64,000 bases of DNA, taken from assembly GCF_030211955.1 (NCBI RefSeq), contig NZ_JASODI010000012.1, positions 22,663 through 86,662 of the forward strand, in the 5' to 3' direction. Position 1 is the stretch's first letter. Each line of letters opens with the position of its first letter. Below the pieces are notes generated by a model. It made no database searches. It saw nothing but the letters and a program-made list of their open reading frames with translations, and was not told the DNA's origin. The stretch is from Corynebacterium frankenforstense. GTDB taxonomy: Bacteria; Actinomycetota; Actinomycetes; Mycobacteriales; Mycobacteriaceae. The position numbers and the translations under genes were made by a program. Below are positions 18,841 through 27,852 of this stretch, in pieces.

Positions 18841-19745
18841 GACCCCAGGCTAGCGGGGCCGGCGCCGCCGAGCATCAGCTGGCAGTGCGGACACCACCAG
18901 ATCACGCGCTCGAGCTCCGTGGCGTCGCCCGGGGTGCGCGTGCGCCCCCGCTCGTCGCGGCGCCCGCCGCCCGGGGCGCCCGCGGGTGCCGGCGGCCCGC
19001 CGAGCCAGCCGGAGCGGATCGGGGTGCCGCAGCGCCGGCAGGGCTTTCCCGCCCGACCGAAGACGTAGGAGCTCTGCCCCGCCCGGCGCACGCCGGTGGT
19101 CACCCGGATCGGCGAGTCTCGGTTGGCGCGCATGAGCCGGTGGGTCAGCGCGAGCAGTCTGTCCACGTCCACCGCGCGCACGGGCGTGGCCGGGTGCACG
19201 CCGAGCAGGAAACAGATCTCGGCGCGGTACTCATTTCCCACCCCGGCGAGGTTCCTCTGGTCCAGGATCGCGGTGCCCACGGGACGGTCGGGCCGGGCGA
19301 GCAGGCGGCGGCGCGCCTCCTGTGCTCCGCCGCGCGACCAGTCCGCGCCGAGCACGTCGGGGCCCAAGTGCCCCATGCGTGCGGACCACTCGCGGGCCGG
19401 GAAGACCTCGACCAGCCCGAGCGAGTGGCCGACGACCTCGATGTCGGGGTTGCCCGGGGTGTCGACAAGCCGCAGCACCACGCGCGCGGTGTGGCCGGGT
19501 TTGCGCCAGCGCTCGCCGGCGCGGTGCACGGACCAGGTGCCCTCCATCTTCAGGTGGGTGTGCAGCACGTCGTCGTCGAAGAGCATGAACAGGTGCTTGC
19601 CGTAGGGCCACACGCGCCGGCAGGTGGTGCCGGTGAAGTCCGCCAGGGCGTGCCGGGGCACCCGCAGCGAGGATTCGGTGACCGTGCGTCCGGTCATGAA
19701 CTGCAGGCGGCGGGCCAGCTGGAATACGGAGTCTCCCTCGGGCAT
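18837..19745 (-). CDS. nei2: Fpg/Nei-family DNA glycosylase (endonuclease VIII-like)
   Basis: A 302-residue base-excision repair glycosylase/AP lyase. After Met removal the catalytic N-terminal Pro is exposed in MPEGDSVFQLARRL, with Glu3 (Met1 numbering) as its partner. The LHTHLKMEG strand and the helix-2-turn-helix LDQRNLAGVGNEYRAEICFL follow. The C-terminal zinc finger begins CRRCGTPI but its second half (WWCPHCQLM) is delayed by a roughly 40-residue Gly/Pro/Arg-rich insert; normal spacing is about 16-20. This may be a lineage-specific linker. Coupled to yccF. Confidence 0.9.
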   Translation of the reverse strand: MPEGDSVFQLARRLQFMTGRTVTESSLRVPRHALADFTGTTCRRVWPYGKHLFMLFDDDVLHTHLKMEGTWSVHRAGERWRKPGHTARVVLRLVDTPGNPDIEVVGHSLGLVEVFPAREWSARMGHLGPDVLGADWSRGGAQEARRRLLARPDRPVGTAILDQRNLAGVGNEYRAEICFLLGVHPATPVRAVDVDRLLALTHRLMRANRDSPIRVTTGVRRAGQSSYVFGRAGKPCRRCGTPIRSGWLGGPPAPAGAPGGGRRDERGRTRTPGDATELERVIWWCPHCQLMLGGAGPASLGS

Positions 19746-20097
19746 GACCCCTTCATGCTACGCGGCGCCGCGGCGCCCTCCTGCGGTGCCGGCGTCCCTT
19801 GCCGGGCCTCCTGAACCCTCCCACCGGTGGGGTCCACGCCGTCGCCGTGAGGCCGTGAGACCGCCGCGCCCGCGCCCCCGCCGCCTCCCCGTTGTCCCCC
19901 GGAGGCGGCCGCGGGCGCTCCCCCCTGGCGACCCGTCCCGCGGCGTGCGGTCGGGGTCGACTCGCGGTGGTTCGACTCCCGTCGGCGACGGAGCTGGATC
20001 CCCTGGTGGCGCATCCTCGCCCCGCTGCACCACGAACTATAAGTGGGGTCGAATCAGTTCCCCCGTACGCATACGCCCACCGCGGTGGGCAGATGTG
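19746..20097. other. GC-rich intergenic region without a recognised gene
   Basis: A 352-bp stretch between the start of the glycosylase gene and the end of the Lhr helicase gene, both leftward. It should hold the glycosylase promoter and the Lhr terminator. A T-loop-like GGTTCGACTCCC at 19969-19980 is visible but no tRNA fold can be built around it. No open frame with convincing codon bias was seen. Confidence 0.4.
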
Positions 20098-23000
20098 TCA
20101 GCGGCCACGTCGTCCGCCACCGCCGCCACGTAGGCCCCATCCGCCCCTGCCGCCACGGCGCGGGCGGCCGAAGCCACCCCCACGCGGGGGTTGTTCCTCG
20201 CCGCCCTCCCAGACGGTGGGGTCGGGCTCGCCGCCCCAGGGCAGTTCGTCGTCGTCGAAGCTGAGCTCCTCGAGCGCCTCGCCGAGGCTGCGCCCGCCGT
20301 GCGCGGGGCGTTCCGGGCGGGGATCACTCCCCCTCGATTGACGACGTCCCGCCCCTCCCGCGTGCGCGGTCACGCGCAGCCCCCGCGGGGTGACGCGCGC
20401 GCCTGCGGCGCGCATGGCGCTTGCGAGCGGATGGGTGAGCGCCGGTTCGCCGTCGACGTGCTCGATGACGAAGCCGCGGGCGCGCCCGGAGGCGACGAGC
20501 TCGGCCAGGGCGCGCACGACGAGTCCGGCGAGCTCCTCCTCGCCGACGCCGAGGCCGACCGGGAGGCTGCCGGTGAACAGGCTCAGCCGGCGCCCGCCGC
20601 GGGTGACGTGCGCCAGCAGCAGGCCGTCGACGAGGACGACGAGCGCGCCGGCCGAGCGGGTCGGTCCCTTGCGCGGCCAGGGAAGGGCCGCGCCGTAGGG
20701 GTTGGCCGGGTCGCAGGCGGCCAGCACGTGGACCTTCGGCTCGCGGGTCCCCGAGGGCCAGCCCTCCAGGTCCGGGGTGTCGGCGTAGCCGCGCAGGCGG
20801 TCGATGATCGCCGGGGCGGAGAACTGCGCGGCGCCCAGGCCCTCGACGAGGTAGCCGCGCAGGGCCCGGCCGTTCTCCTCGAATCTGGAGAGCACCTTGT
20901 AGGCCAGCGCGAAGCCGCCGGCCACCCCCTCGTCGACGACGCTGCCGCGGGTGAGCACGCCGTAGCGGTCCAGCCAGGCCTCGCCGAGGGCCACCGAGCG
21001 GGTGGTCGCGTCCTCGGTCGGGGCGACCGCGAGCGCCCAGCGCCCGCGCATGTCCGGCGGGACGCGGCTGCCGCCGGAGTTGCCGAAGGCCCCGGCGCGC
21101 TGGGACTGCGCGAAGCTGGTGCGCCCCATGCGCAGGCGGGTGCGCCCCGGGGTGCGCTTGGCGCGGTGCGCCGAACCGGAGGCCGGCCCGGAGGCGGCCA
21201 ACCGGGCGCGCAGCGGGGCGAAGCTCTCGGGGGCGACCCGGCCGGCTTCGACCAGGCCCCAGATCGCCTCGCGCAGCTCCTCAGGCGTGACCTGACCGGT
21301 GACCAGGCCGAGGTCCTCGCCGGTGACCTCGGCGAGCAGGTCGGTGAACAGGAACGCCCCTCCCCTGCCGAGCACGCCGAGCACGGACTCCTGCAGCCCG
21401 CTGAACGTGGCGACGGCTTCGCCGTCGCCACCCTCCTTCTGCCTCGTGGCACCGACGAAGTCGGTGCCATCGGCCAGTTGCGCGGCGTAGTCGGCGGGCA
21501 GCAGCGTGATCCACGGGTCGCGGGCCCCGGCGGTGCCGGCGCCCCGGATGAGCACCTCGCCGGAGGTGGTCAGCTCGTCGAGCCAGCGCGGCTCGTAGCC
21601 GTCGACGCGCGCCGGCAGCACCAGCGACTCCCACGCCGAGGCCGGAAGCCGCACCCCGGCGAGCTGCTCGACGACGGCGAAGACCCCGTCGACGCCGTGC
21701 AGGCCCGGCCGCTCGCCGACGGCGGCGACCTGCTGCCACTCGGGCAGGAAGCGGCCGAAGGCGGACTGGCTGACCGGGCGGGACTCCCGGCGCGCGGCGG
21801 CCAGGCAGCGCCGCCGGATCACGCCGAGGACCTCGGCGTCGCAGTACTCGGCGGTCTCCACGCCCTGACGGAAGCGGCCCTCGACGACCTTGCCGGCCCG
21901 CGCGGCGGTATCGAGCACGGAGTGCGCCGCCGAGACCGACAGCCCGAAGGCGCCGGCCAGGTCGCGCAGGGTGAAGGGCCCGCGGGTGCGCGCCCAGCGG
22001 GCCACCAGCTGATCGAGGGCGTCGACGACGGTGTCCACCTGGGCCGGCACGCCCGGCGGGACGGGCACGCCCAGGCCGTCGCGCAGCAACGCGGCGTCGG
22101 GAATCTGGGCGAGGTGCTCGCGCCCGGCGAACCGCACGGACATCACGCGCCCGGAAAGCTCGGCGCGCGCGACGCCGGCCGGGTCGGCGAAGTCGCAGTG
22201 GTCCCCCAGCTCCTCGACGGGGACGGGGCCGAGCAGGCGCAGCACGTCGGCGAGCTCCTCGGGCCCGCGCGCGCGGCGACCGTCGGCGGTGCGCTGCAGC
22301 TGGGCGTGGGTCTCGGCGATGATCTCGGGGTCGAGCAGCTCGCGCAGCTCGACGGTGCCCAGCAGCTTGGCCAGCAGCGCCGGGTCCAGGGCGAGGGCGG
22401 CGGCGCGCTTCTCGGCGGCCGGGGTGTCGCCCTCGTACATGAAGGCGCCGGTGTAGTTGAACAGCAGCGAGGAGGCGAAGGGGCTGGGCTGCTCGGTGGT
22501 GACCTCGGCGATGCGCACGCGGCGCAGCGCGACCGCCCGCAGCACCTCCTCTAAGGCGGGCAGGTCGTAGACGTCCTGGAGGCACTCGCGGACGGTCTCC
22601 AGGATGATCGGGAAGGACGGGTAGCGCCGCGCGACGTCGAGAAGCTGCTCGGCGCGCTGGCGCTGCTGCCACAGCGGGGCGCGCCGACCGGGGTTGCGCC
22701 GCGGCAGCAGCAGGGCTCGGGCGGCGCACTCGCGGAAGCGGGAGGCGAAGAGCGCCGAGTCGCCGACGCGGGCAGCCACGGTCTCGCCGACCTCGTCGGG
22801 GTCGAGGGCGAACAGGGCACCGGAGGGCTCGGCGTCGGCGTCCGGCAGGCGCAGCACGATGCCGTCTTCGCCGGCGACGGCCTGGGCGTCCATGCCGAGG
22901 TTCTCTTCGACGGCCGCGCCGACGGCCAGGGCCCAGGCGGCGTTGACTCCCCTGCCGAAGGGCGAGTGCAGCACCACGCGCCAGTCGCCGAGCTCGTCGC

Positions 23001-25182
23001 GGAAGCGCTCGAGGACCAGAGTGCGCTCGTCGGGCACCACGCCGGTCGCGTCGCGCTGGTCGCGCAGGTACGCGACCAGGTTGGCCCGCGCGTCGTCGTC
23101 AAGCCCGGCGGTGCGCAGACGCTCCTCGGCGCCGCCCACGCCGACGCCGGCACCCGCGCCCGCGCCGGGGTCCGCGGAGTCGGCCTCGGCGAGGATCTCG
23201 CGGCGGAAGGCGCCGAGCGCGCGGCCCAGCTCGGCGGGACGGCCCACCGCGCCGCCGTTCCAGAAGGGCAGCCGGCCGGTGTGGCCGGGCGCCGGAGTGA
23301 CCAGGACCTGGTCACGGGTGATGTCCTCGATGCGCCAGCTCGTCGCACCCAGGGTGAACACGTCGCCCACGCGCGACTCGTAGACCATCTCCTCGTCGAG
23401 CTCGCCGACGCGCCGCGGGGCCCCGTTCTCGCCGCCGCCCTCCAGGAAGACGCCGAACATGCCGCGGTCCGGGATGGTCCCGCCGCTGGTGACGGCCACC
23501 CGGCGCGCCCCGGGGCGGGCGGAGAGCACGCCGGTGGTGCGGTCGTAGACCACCCGCGGCTTCAGCTCGGCGAAGTCGGCCGAGGGGTAGACGCCGCTGA
23601 CCAGGTCGAGCACGGCGTCGAAGACCTCCCGCGGCAGCTCGCGGTAGGGGTGGGCGCGGCGCACGGTGGCGAACCAGTCCTCGACGTCGAGGTCGGCGGC
23701 CGCCACGGCGGCCACGGTCTGCTGGGTGAGCACGTCCAGCGGGTTCTTCGGCGGGTGGAGCTCCTCGATCGAGCCGGTGCGCATCCGCTCGACCGTCACG
23801 GCCGTCTGCACCAGGTCCGCGCGGTGCTTCGGGTAGAAGGAGCCGTGGGAGACCGCGCCGACGGTGTGCCCGGCGCGGCCCACGCGCTGCAGGCCGGAGG
23901 CGACCGAGGGCGGCGACTCGACCTGGACGACGAGCTCGATGGCGCCCATGTCGATGCCCAGCTCCAGCGAGGAGGTGGCCACCACGGCCTTGAGCGTGCC
24001 CTCCTTGAGCATCCGCTCGGTGACGGCGCGCTCATCCTTGGACACCGAGCCGTGGTGGGCACGGGCGATGACGGGCGCGGCGGAGCCGGCGGTGTCGACC
24101 GACTTCATCAGCTGCGCGGGGTCGCGCCGGGTGGGCGCGGCCAGGGACTCCGGGTCGTGCTCGGCGGCCCACAGCTCGTTGAGCCTGCTGGTCAGCCGCT
24201 CGGCGGTGCGCCGGGAGTTGACGAAGACGAGCGTGGAGCGCGCGGCGGTGATCTCGGCGTAGAGCTCGCGCTCGATGAACGGCCAGATGGACTTCTGCGC
24301 CGGCAGGGCGGACTCCTCGGGCACCCCGCCGGTCACACCCACGGTGTCGTCGACGACGGCCGCGCCGATGGTCGAGCCCTCCTCGGGCACCGGCAGGTCC
24401 GCCATGTCCTCCACCGGCACGTGGACCTTGAGGCCCCAGCGCTTCGGGGCGGCCGGGGCGATGATCTCCACCGGGCGGTCGCCGCCGAGGAAGTCGGCGA
24501 CGGCGTCCAGCGGTCGCACGGTCGCCGACAGCCCGATGCGCTGCGGGTCGCGGCCGGTCAGCCGGGAGAGCCGCTCGAGCGAGAGCGCGAGGTGCGCGCC
24601 GCGCTTGGTGCCGGCCAGGGCGTGGATCTCGTCGACGATGACGGTGTCGACGTCCCTGAGGATCCCGGCGGCCTTCGAGGTGAGCATCAGGTAGGCCGAC
24701 TCGGGCGTGGTGATCAGGATGTCCGGCGGGCGGCGCAGCTGACGGGCACGCTCGGCCTGTGGCGTATCTCCCGAGCGCACGCCGACGGTGATGTTCGGCA
24801 CCGCCTGCCCGGTGCGCTCGGCGACGCGGGCAATGCCGGTCAGCGGGGCGCGCAGGTTGCGCTCCACGTCCACGCCCAGGGCCTTCAGCGGGGAGATGTA
24901 GAGCACCTTGACCCCGTGGCCCTTCTCCGCCGCGCTCATCTCGCACGCGCCCTCGCCCGGGGCCGTGAGCACCCCCTGACCCGCCGGTTCGACCAGCGAG
25001 TCGAGCGCCCAGAGGAAGGCCGCGAGCGTCTTGCCGGAGCCCGTGGGCGCGACGACCAGGGCGTTTTCGCCCTTCGAGATGGTCGCCCAGGCCTCTTCCT
25101 GCACTTTCGTGGGCTTCTCGTAGACCTCCCGGAACCACTGCGCCACTTGCGGGCGGAAGTCGTCGACGATGCGGGAGGCCAT
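20098..25182 (-). CDS. lhr: Lhr-type large ATP-dependent superfamily 2 helicase
   Basis: A 1694-residue DNA repair helicase. The N-terminal SF2 core shows the Q-motif region TKVQEEAW, Walker A APTGSGKTLAAF, VDEIHALAG, LSATVRPLDAVADF, the STLVFVNSRRTAERL strand and QRVGRAGHTVG. The winged-helix/beta-barrel Lhr core follows, then the long Lhr C-terminal domain. The extreme C-terminus is Gly/Arg-rich (RRGGRGGWG). Start MASRIVDDFRPQVAQWF at 25182; the open frame upstream to 25611 is antisense to cysQ and not coding. Divergent from cysQ with 34 bp between starts. Actinobacterial Lhr is DNA-damage linked. Confidence 0.94.
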   Translation of the reverse strand: MASRIVDDFRPQVAQWFREVYEKPTKVQEEAWATISKGENALVVAPTGSGKTLAAFLWALDSLVEPAGQGVLTAPGEGACEMSAAEKGHGVKVLYISPLKALGVDVERNLRAPLTGIARVAERTGQAVPNITVGVRSGDTPQAERARQLRRPPDILITTPESAYLMLTSKAAGILRDVDTVIVDEIHALAGTKRGAHLALSLERLSRLTGRDPQRIGLSATVRPLDAVADFLGGDRPVEIIAPAAPKRWGLKVHVPVEDMADLPVPEEGSTIGAAVVDDTVGVTGGVPEESALPAQKSIWPFIERELYAEITAARSTLVFVNSRRTAERLTSRLNELWAAEHDPESLAAPTRRDPAQLMKSVDTAGSAAPVIARAHHGSVSKDERAVTERMLKEGTLKAVVATSSLELGIDMGAIELVVQVESPPSVASGLQRVGRAGHTVGAVSHGSFYPKHRADLVQTAVTVERMRTGSIEELHPPKNPLDVLTQQTVAAVAAADLDVEDWFATVRRAHPYRELPREVFDAVLDLVSGVYPSADFAELKPRVVYDRTTGVLSARPGARRVAVTSGGTIPDRGMFGVFLEGGGENGAPRRVGELDEEMVYESRVGDVFTLGATSWRIEDITRDQVLVTPAPGHTGRLPFWNGGAVGRPAELGRALGAFRREILAEADSADPGAGAGAGVGVGGAEERLRTAGLDDDARANLVAYLRDQRDATGVVPDERTLVLERFRDELGDWRVVLHSPFGRGVNAAWALAVGAAVEENLGMDAQAVAGEDGIVLRLPDADAEPSGALFALDPDEVGETVAARVGDSALFASRFRECAARALLLPRRNPGRRAPLWQQRQRAEQLLDVARRYPSFPIILETVRECLQDVYDLPALEEVLRAVALRRVRIAEVTTEQPSPFASSLLFNYTGAFMYEGDTPAAEKRAAALALDPALLAKLLGTVELRELLDPEIIAETHAQLQRTADGRRARGPEELADVLRLLGPVPVEELGDHCDFADPAGVARAELSGRVMSVRFAGREHLAQIPDAALLRDGLGVPVPPGVPAQVDTVVDALDQLVARWARTRGPFTLRDLAGAFGLSVSAAHSVLDTAARAGKVVEGRFRQGVETAEYCDAEVLGVIRRRCLAAARRESRPVSQSAFGRFLPEWQQVAAVGERPGLHGVDGVFAVVEQLAGVRLPASAWESLVLPARVDGYEPRWLDELTTSGEVLIRGAGTAGARDPWITLLPADYAAQLADGTDFVGATRQKEGGDGEAVATFSGLQESVLGVLGRGGAFLFTDLLAEVTGEDLGLVTGQVTPEELREAIWGLVEAGRVAPESFAPLRARLAASGPASGSAHRAKRTPGRTRLRMGRTSFAQSQRAGAFGNSGGSRVPPDMRGRWALAVAPTEDATTRSVALGEAWLDRYGVLTRGSVVDEGVAGGFALAYKVLSRFEENGRALRGYLVEGLGAAQFSAPAIIDRLRGYADTPDLEGWPSGTREPKVHVLAACDPANPYGAALPWPRKGPTRSAGALVVLVDGLLLAHVTRGGRRLSLFTGSLPVGLGVGEEELAGLVVRALAELVASGRARGFVIEHVDGEPALTHPLASAMRAAGARVTPRGLRVTAHAGGAGRRQSRGSDPRPERPAHGGRSLGEALEELSFDDDELPWGGEPDPTVWEGGEEQPPRGGGFGRPRRGGRGGWGLRGGGGGRRGR

Positions 25183-25216
25183 GCCTCGATCTAACCAAAC
25201 GGATAGAGTGGTCACC

Positions 25217-25978
25217 ATGACAGCTGAGCTTTCCGACGCCCGCCTCACCAAGAGGCTGGCACAGGGCACCGGTGAAATTCTCAAGGGCGTGCGCAACGTC
25301 GGCCTGCTGCGCGGACGAAACCTCGGCGACGCCGGCGACGAGCTCGCGCAGAGCTGGATCGCCCGCGTGCTCGAGCAGCACCGCCCCGACGACGGCTTCC
25401 TCTCCGAGGAGGCCGCGGACAACCCGGAGCGCCTGGGCAAGGACCGGGTCTGGATCATCGACCCGCTCGACGGCACCAAGGAGTTCGCCACGGGCCGCCA
25501 GGACTGGGCCGTGCACATCGCGCTGGTCGAGAACGGCCGCCCGACCCACGCCGCCGTCGGCCTGCCCGACCTCGGCGTGGTCTTCCACACCGGCGACGTC
25601 CGCGCGGTCACCGGCCCCTACTCGATGAAGATCGCCATCTCGCACAACCGCCCGCCGGCCGTGACCGAGTACATCGCCGAGAAGATGGGCCGCACCACCG
25701 TGCCGCTGGGCTCGGCCGGCGCGAAGGCCATGAACGTACTGCTCGGCGACTCGGACGCCTACATCCACGCCGGCGGCCAGTACGAGTGGGACTCCGCCGC
25801 CCCGATCGGTGTCTGCCGCGCGGCCGGGCTACACTGCTCGCGTCTCGACGGCAGCGAGCCCACGTACAACCACAAGGACACCTACCTACCGGACATCCTG
25901 ATCTGCCGCCCCGAGCTGGCCGACGAGATCATGGAACACGCCGCGACCTTCCTCGAGGAGAACGGCAGCTACCTGTGA
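25217..25978 (+). CDS. cysQ: 3'(2'),5'-bisphosphate nucleotidase (CysQ-like inositol monophosphatase family)
   Basis: A 253-residue Mg-dependent phosphatase. Metal-binding motifs are the Glu pair in FLSEEAADN, DPLDGTKEF and the late WDSAAPIGVCRAAGLH. CysQ hydrolyses 3'-phosphoadenosine 5'-phosphate formed in sulfate activation; inositol-1-phosphatase activity is the main alternative. The ATG at 25217 (MTAELSDARLTKR) fits the family N-terminus better than the longer open frame from 25169. It shares a 34-bp divergent region with lhr, so regulatory sites must overlap. Confidence 0.9.
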   Translation: MTAELSDARLTKRLAQGTGEILKGVRNVGLLRGRNLGDAGDELAQSWIARVLEQHRPDDGFLSEEAADNPERLGKDRVWIIDPLDGTKEFATGRQDWAVHIALVENGRPTHAAVGLPDLGVVFHTGDVRAVTGPYSMKIAISHNRPPAVTEYIAEKMGRTTVPLGSAGAKAMNVLLGDSDAYIHAGGQYEWDSAAPIGVCRAAGLHCSRLDGSEPTYNHKDTYLPDILICRPELADEIMEHAATFLEENGSYL

Positions 25979-26031
25979 CGTCCGGCCACCTGTGACGCCC
26001 GGTGGCCCGGCCCCGCGGTAGGGTGACGCCC

Positions 26032-26841
26032 ATGAGTGCAGCACCGGTTGAGACCCCCTACGAGGACCTGCTGCGCCGGATCATCGAGACCGGCGCGCAC
26101 AAGGACGACCGCACCGGAACGGGCACGACCAGCCTGTTCGGCGCACAGATGCGCTTCGACCTCGCCGAGTCCTTCCCCCTGTTGACCACCAAGAAGGTCT
26201 ACTTCCGCGGGGTGGTCGGCGAGCTGCTGTGGTTCCTGCGCGGCGACTCCAACGTGCACTGGCTGCAGGACAACCGGATCAGGATCTGGAACGAGTGGGC
26301 CGGCGAGGACGGCGAGCTCGGGCCCATCTACGGGGTGCAGTGGCGCAGCTGGCCCACCCCGGACGGGCGTCACATCGACCAGATGCAGCGCGCCCTCGAC
26401 CTTCTGCGCGAGGACCCCGACTCCCGGCGCAACATCGTCAGCGCCTGGAACGTCGGCGAGCTGGAGAACATGGCGCTGCCGCCGTGCCACCTGCTCTTCC
26501 AGTTCTACGTCGCCGACGGCAAACTCAGCCTGCAGCTCTACCAGCGCAGCGCGGACATGTTCCTCGGCGTGCCGTTCAACATCGCCTCCTACTCGCTGCT
26601 TGCCCACATGGTCGCCCAGCAGGTCGGGCTGAAGGTCGGCGAGTTCATCTGGACCGGCGGCGACTGCCACGTCTACGACAACCACCGCGAGCAGGTCGCC
26701 GAGCAGCTCTCGCGCACCCCGCGGCCGTACCCGCAGCTGAAGCTGCACAAGGTCGCCTCGCTCTTCGACTACGGCTTCGACGACGTCGAGCTGGTCGGCT
26801 ACGACCCGCACCCGACGATCAAGGCCCCGGTGGCGGTCTGA
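26032..26841 (+). CDS. thyA: Thymidylate synthase
   Basis: A 269-residue folate-dependent dUMP methylase. Present are [13 protein letters not shown], the [20 protein letters not shown] segment, catalytic Cys in [12 protein letters not shown] and the dUMP-binding [19 protein letters not shown], ending with [13 protein letters not shown]. Start [10 protein letters not shown] at 26032 follows a GTAGGGTGA site. Its stop overlaps the dfrA ATG, so the two enzymes of the thymidylate cycle are coupled. Confidence 0.97.
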   Translation: MSAAPVETPYEDLLRRIIETGAHKDDRTGTGTTSLFGAQMRFDLAESFPLLTTKKVYFRGVVGELLWFLRGDSNVHWLQDNRIRIWNEWAGEDGELGPIYGVQWRSWPTPDGRHIDQMQRALDLLREDPDSRRNIVSAWNVGELENMALPPCHLLFQFYVADGKLSLQLYQRSADMFLGVPFNIASYSLLAHMVAQQVGLKVGEFIWTGGDCHVYDNHREQVAEQLSRTPRPYPQLKLHKVASLFDYGFDDVELVGYDPHPTIKAPVAV

Positions 26842-27431
26842 TGCTCGGCGCGATCTGGGCGCAGTCGGTCGACGGGGTCATCGGCGACGGCGAGACGATG
26901 CCCTGGCACCTGCCCGAGGACCTGGCCCACTTCAAGGAGACCACCCTGCGCTACCCCGTGATCATGGGGCGGCGCACCTGGGAGTCGCTGCCGGCGAAGA
27001 ACCGCCCGCTGCCGGGCCGGGAGAACATCGTCGTCTCCTCGCGCGGGCCCGGCGAGTGGTCCGCCGGCGCCGAGGTGGTCAGCTCCCCGCCGGGCCTGAC
27101 CGGCTTCACCGGCCTGCCCGGCCGCGTCGGCCGCCAGGGCCTGGTCGGCCACGAGCAGCGCGAGGGTCACGACGGCTGGATCATCGGCGGCGCGCGCCTC
27201 TACGCGCGTGCGGTCGAGGTGGTCGACCGCATCGAGGTGACGCTTGTTGACGCCGTGCTGCTCCCCGTGCTGCGCGAACGTGCGGTCTCCGCGCCGGACG
27301 TGCCCGACGACTTCTCGCAGGTCTCCGACAGCGGCTGGCTGGTCTCCGAGCGCGGGCGCCTGACCGTGGGCGTCAGCGAGATGCCGCTGCGCTACCGGTT
27401 CCTCAGCTACGAGCGCAAGCGCCTGGCCTGA
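26841..27431 (+). CDS. dfrA: Dihydrofolate reductase
   Basis: A 196-residue DHFR regenerating tetrahydrofolate after ThyA. It shows [20 protein letters not shown] with the catalytic acid in [26 protein letters not shown] and WIIGGARLY followed by RIEVTLVDA. The protein is about 35 residues longer than typical, with a Gly-rich insert ([16 protein letters not shown]) ahead of WIIGG and a LLPVLRERA insert later. Its ATG overlaps the thyA TGA by one base. Confidence 0.93.
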   Translation: MLGAIWAQSVDGVIGDGETMPWHLPEDLAHFKETTLRYPVIMGRRTWESLPAKNRPLPGRENIVVSSRGPGEWSAGAEVVSSPPGLTGFTGLPGRVGRQGLVGHEQREGHDGWIIGGARLYARAVEVVDRIEVTLVDAVLLPVLRERAVSAPDVPDDFSQVSDSGWLVSERGRLTVGVSEMPLRYRFLSYERKRLA

Positions 27432-27513
27432 GGGCCGGCGGCTGCGGGGCGGGGCCTTCCGGCCTGTGGCCCGGCAGGACCGGGAGGGTTTACGGGCGCC
27501 CGCGCCGGTGCGG

Positions 27514-27546
27514 TACCCTAGTCTGGTGCCCGCCGAGGCGGGCACC
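27514..27546 (+). promoter_or_regulatory. tRNA-Arg promoter and 5' leader hairpin
   Basis: A -10-like TACCCT at 27514-27519 is followed by a perfect 10-bp inverted repeat with a 2-nt loop (27525-27534 with 27537-27546). The hairpin ends one base before the mature tRNA 5' end at 27548. Predicted transcription would begin at about the hairpin's foot, making it the pre-tRNA leader next to the RNase P site. Confidence 0.4.
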
Positions 27547-27547
27547 C

Positions 27548-27620
27548 GCCCCAGTAGCTCAGGGGATAGAGCACCGCTCTCCTAAAGCGGGTGTCGAAGG
27601 TTCGAATCCTTTCTGGGGCA
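27548..27620 (+). tRNA. tRNA-Arg (anticodon CCU)
   Basis: A 73-nt cloverleaf. The acceptor GCCCCAG (27548-27554) pairs with CTGGGGC (27613-27619), with discriminator A. The D arm GCTC/GAGC, the anticodon stem CCGCT/AGCGG with loop CTCCTAA (anticodon CCT) and the T arm with TTCGAAT are all present. CCA is not encoded. It reads AGG, a rare codon in this GC-rich genome. Confidence 0.97.
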
Positions 27621-27627
27621 CCCGGTG

Positions 27628-27665
27628 AAAACCCGGGCCACCGACTCTCCGGTGGCCCGGGTTTT
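27628..27665 (+). terminator. Intrinsic terminator of the tRNA-Arg gene
   Basis: A perfect 16-bp stem (27628-27643 with 27650-27665) and a 6-nt loop begin 8 bp after the tRNA. The descending arm ends in TTTT. It would also work on the minus strand. Confidence 0.85.
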
Positions 27666-27711
27666 CCGTGTCTCTGAGGCTCGGCGGACCTGCGCCGGTG
27701 GACGGGCCTGT

Positions 27712-27717
27712 TATAGT
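27712..27717 (+). promoter_or_regulatory. Candidate -10 of the DUF1906 gene with phased repeats behind it
   Basis: TATAGT at 27712-27717 would start a leader of about 130 nt. Immediately following are four GTT/GTG-led hexamers at an exact 9-bp period: GTTACC (27716), GTTGCC (27725), GTGACT (27734) and GTTAGT (27743). No -35 is convincing. The repeats could be a regulator site but may be chance. Confidence 0.3.
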
Positions 27718-27852
27718 TACCGATGTTGCCAATGTGACTGAAGTTAGTATTGCTGCGCCGCGGTGGCACCCGCGCCGCAGTTCCGCGCCACGGCCGCCAC
27801 GACGGCGTCGGCAAGCGGAGACCAGACGCACCCACCTTCCCTAGGAGCGCAC

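Noticed and set aside
19960..20000. tRNA gene suggested by GGTTCGACTCCC
   Set aside because: The bases either side of the T-loop-like sequence do not pair, and no acceptor or anticodon arm fits on either strand.
25183..25611. N-terminal extension of the Lhr helicase
   Set aside because: The frame stays open but is antisense to cysQ and shows no helicase similarity before MASRIVDDF.
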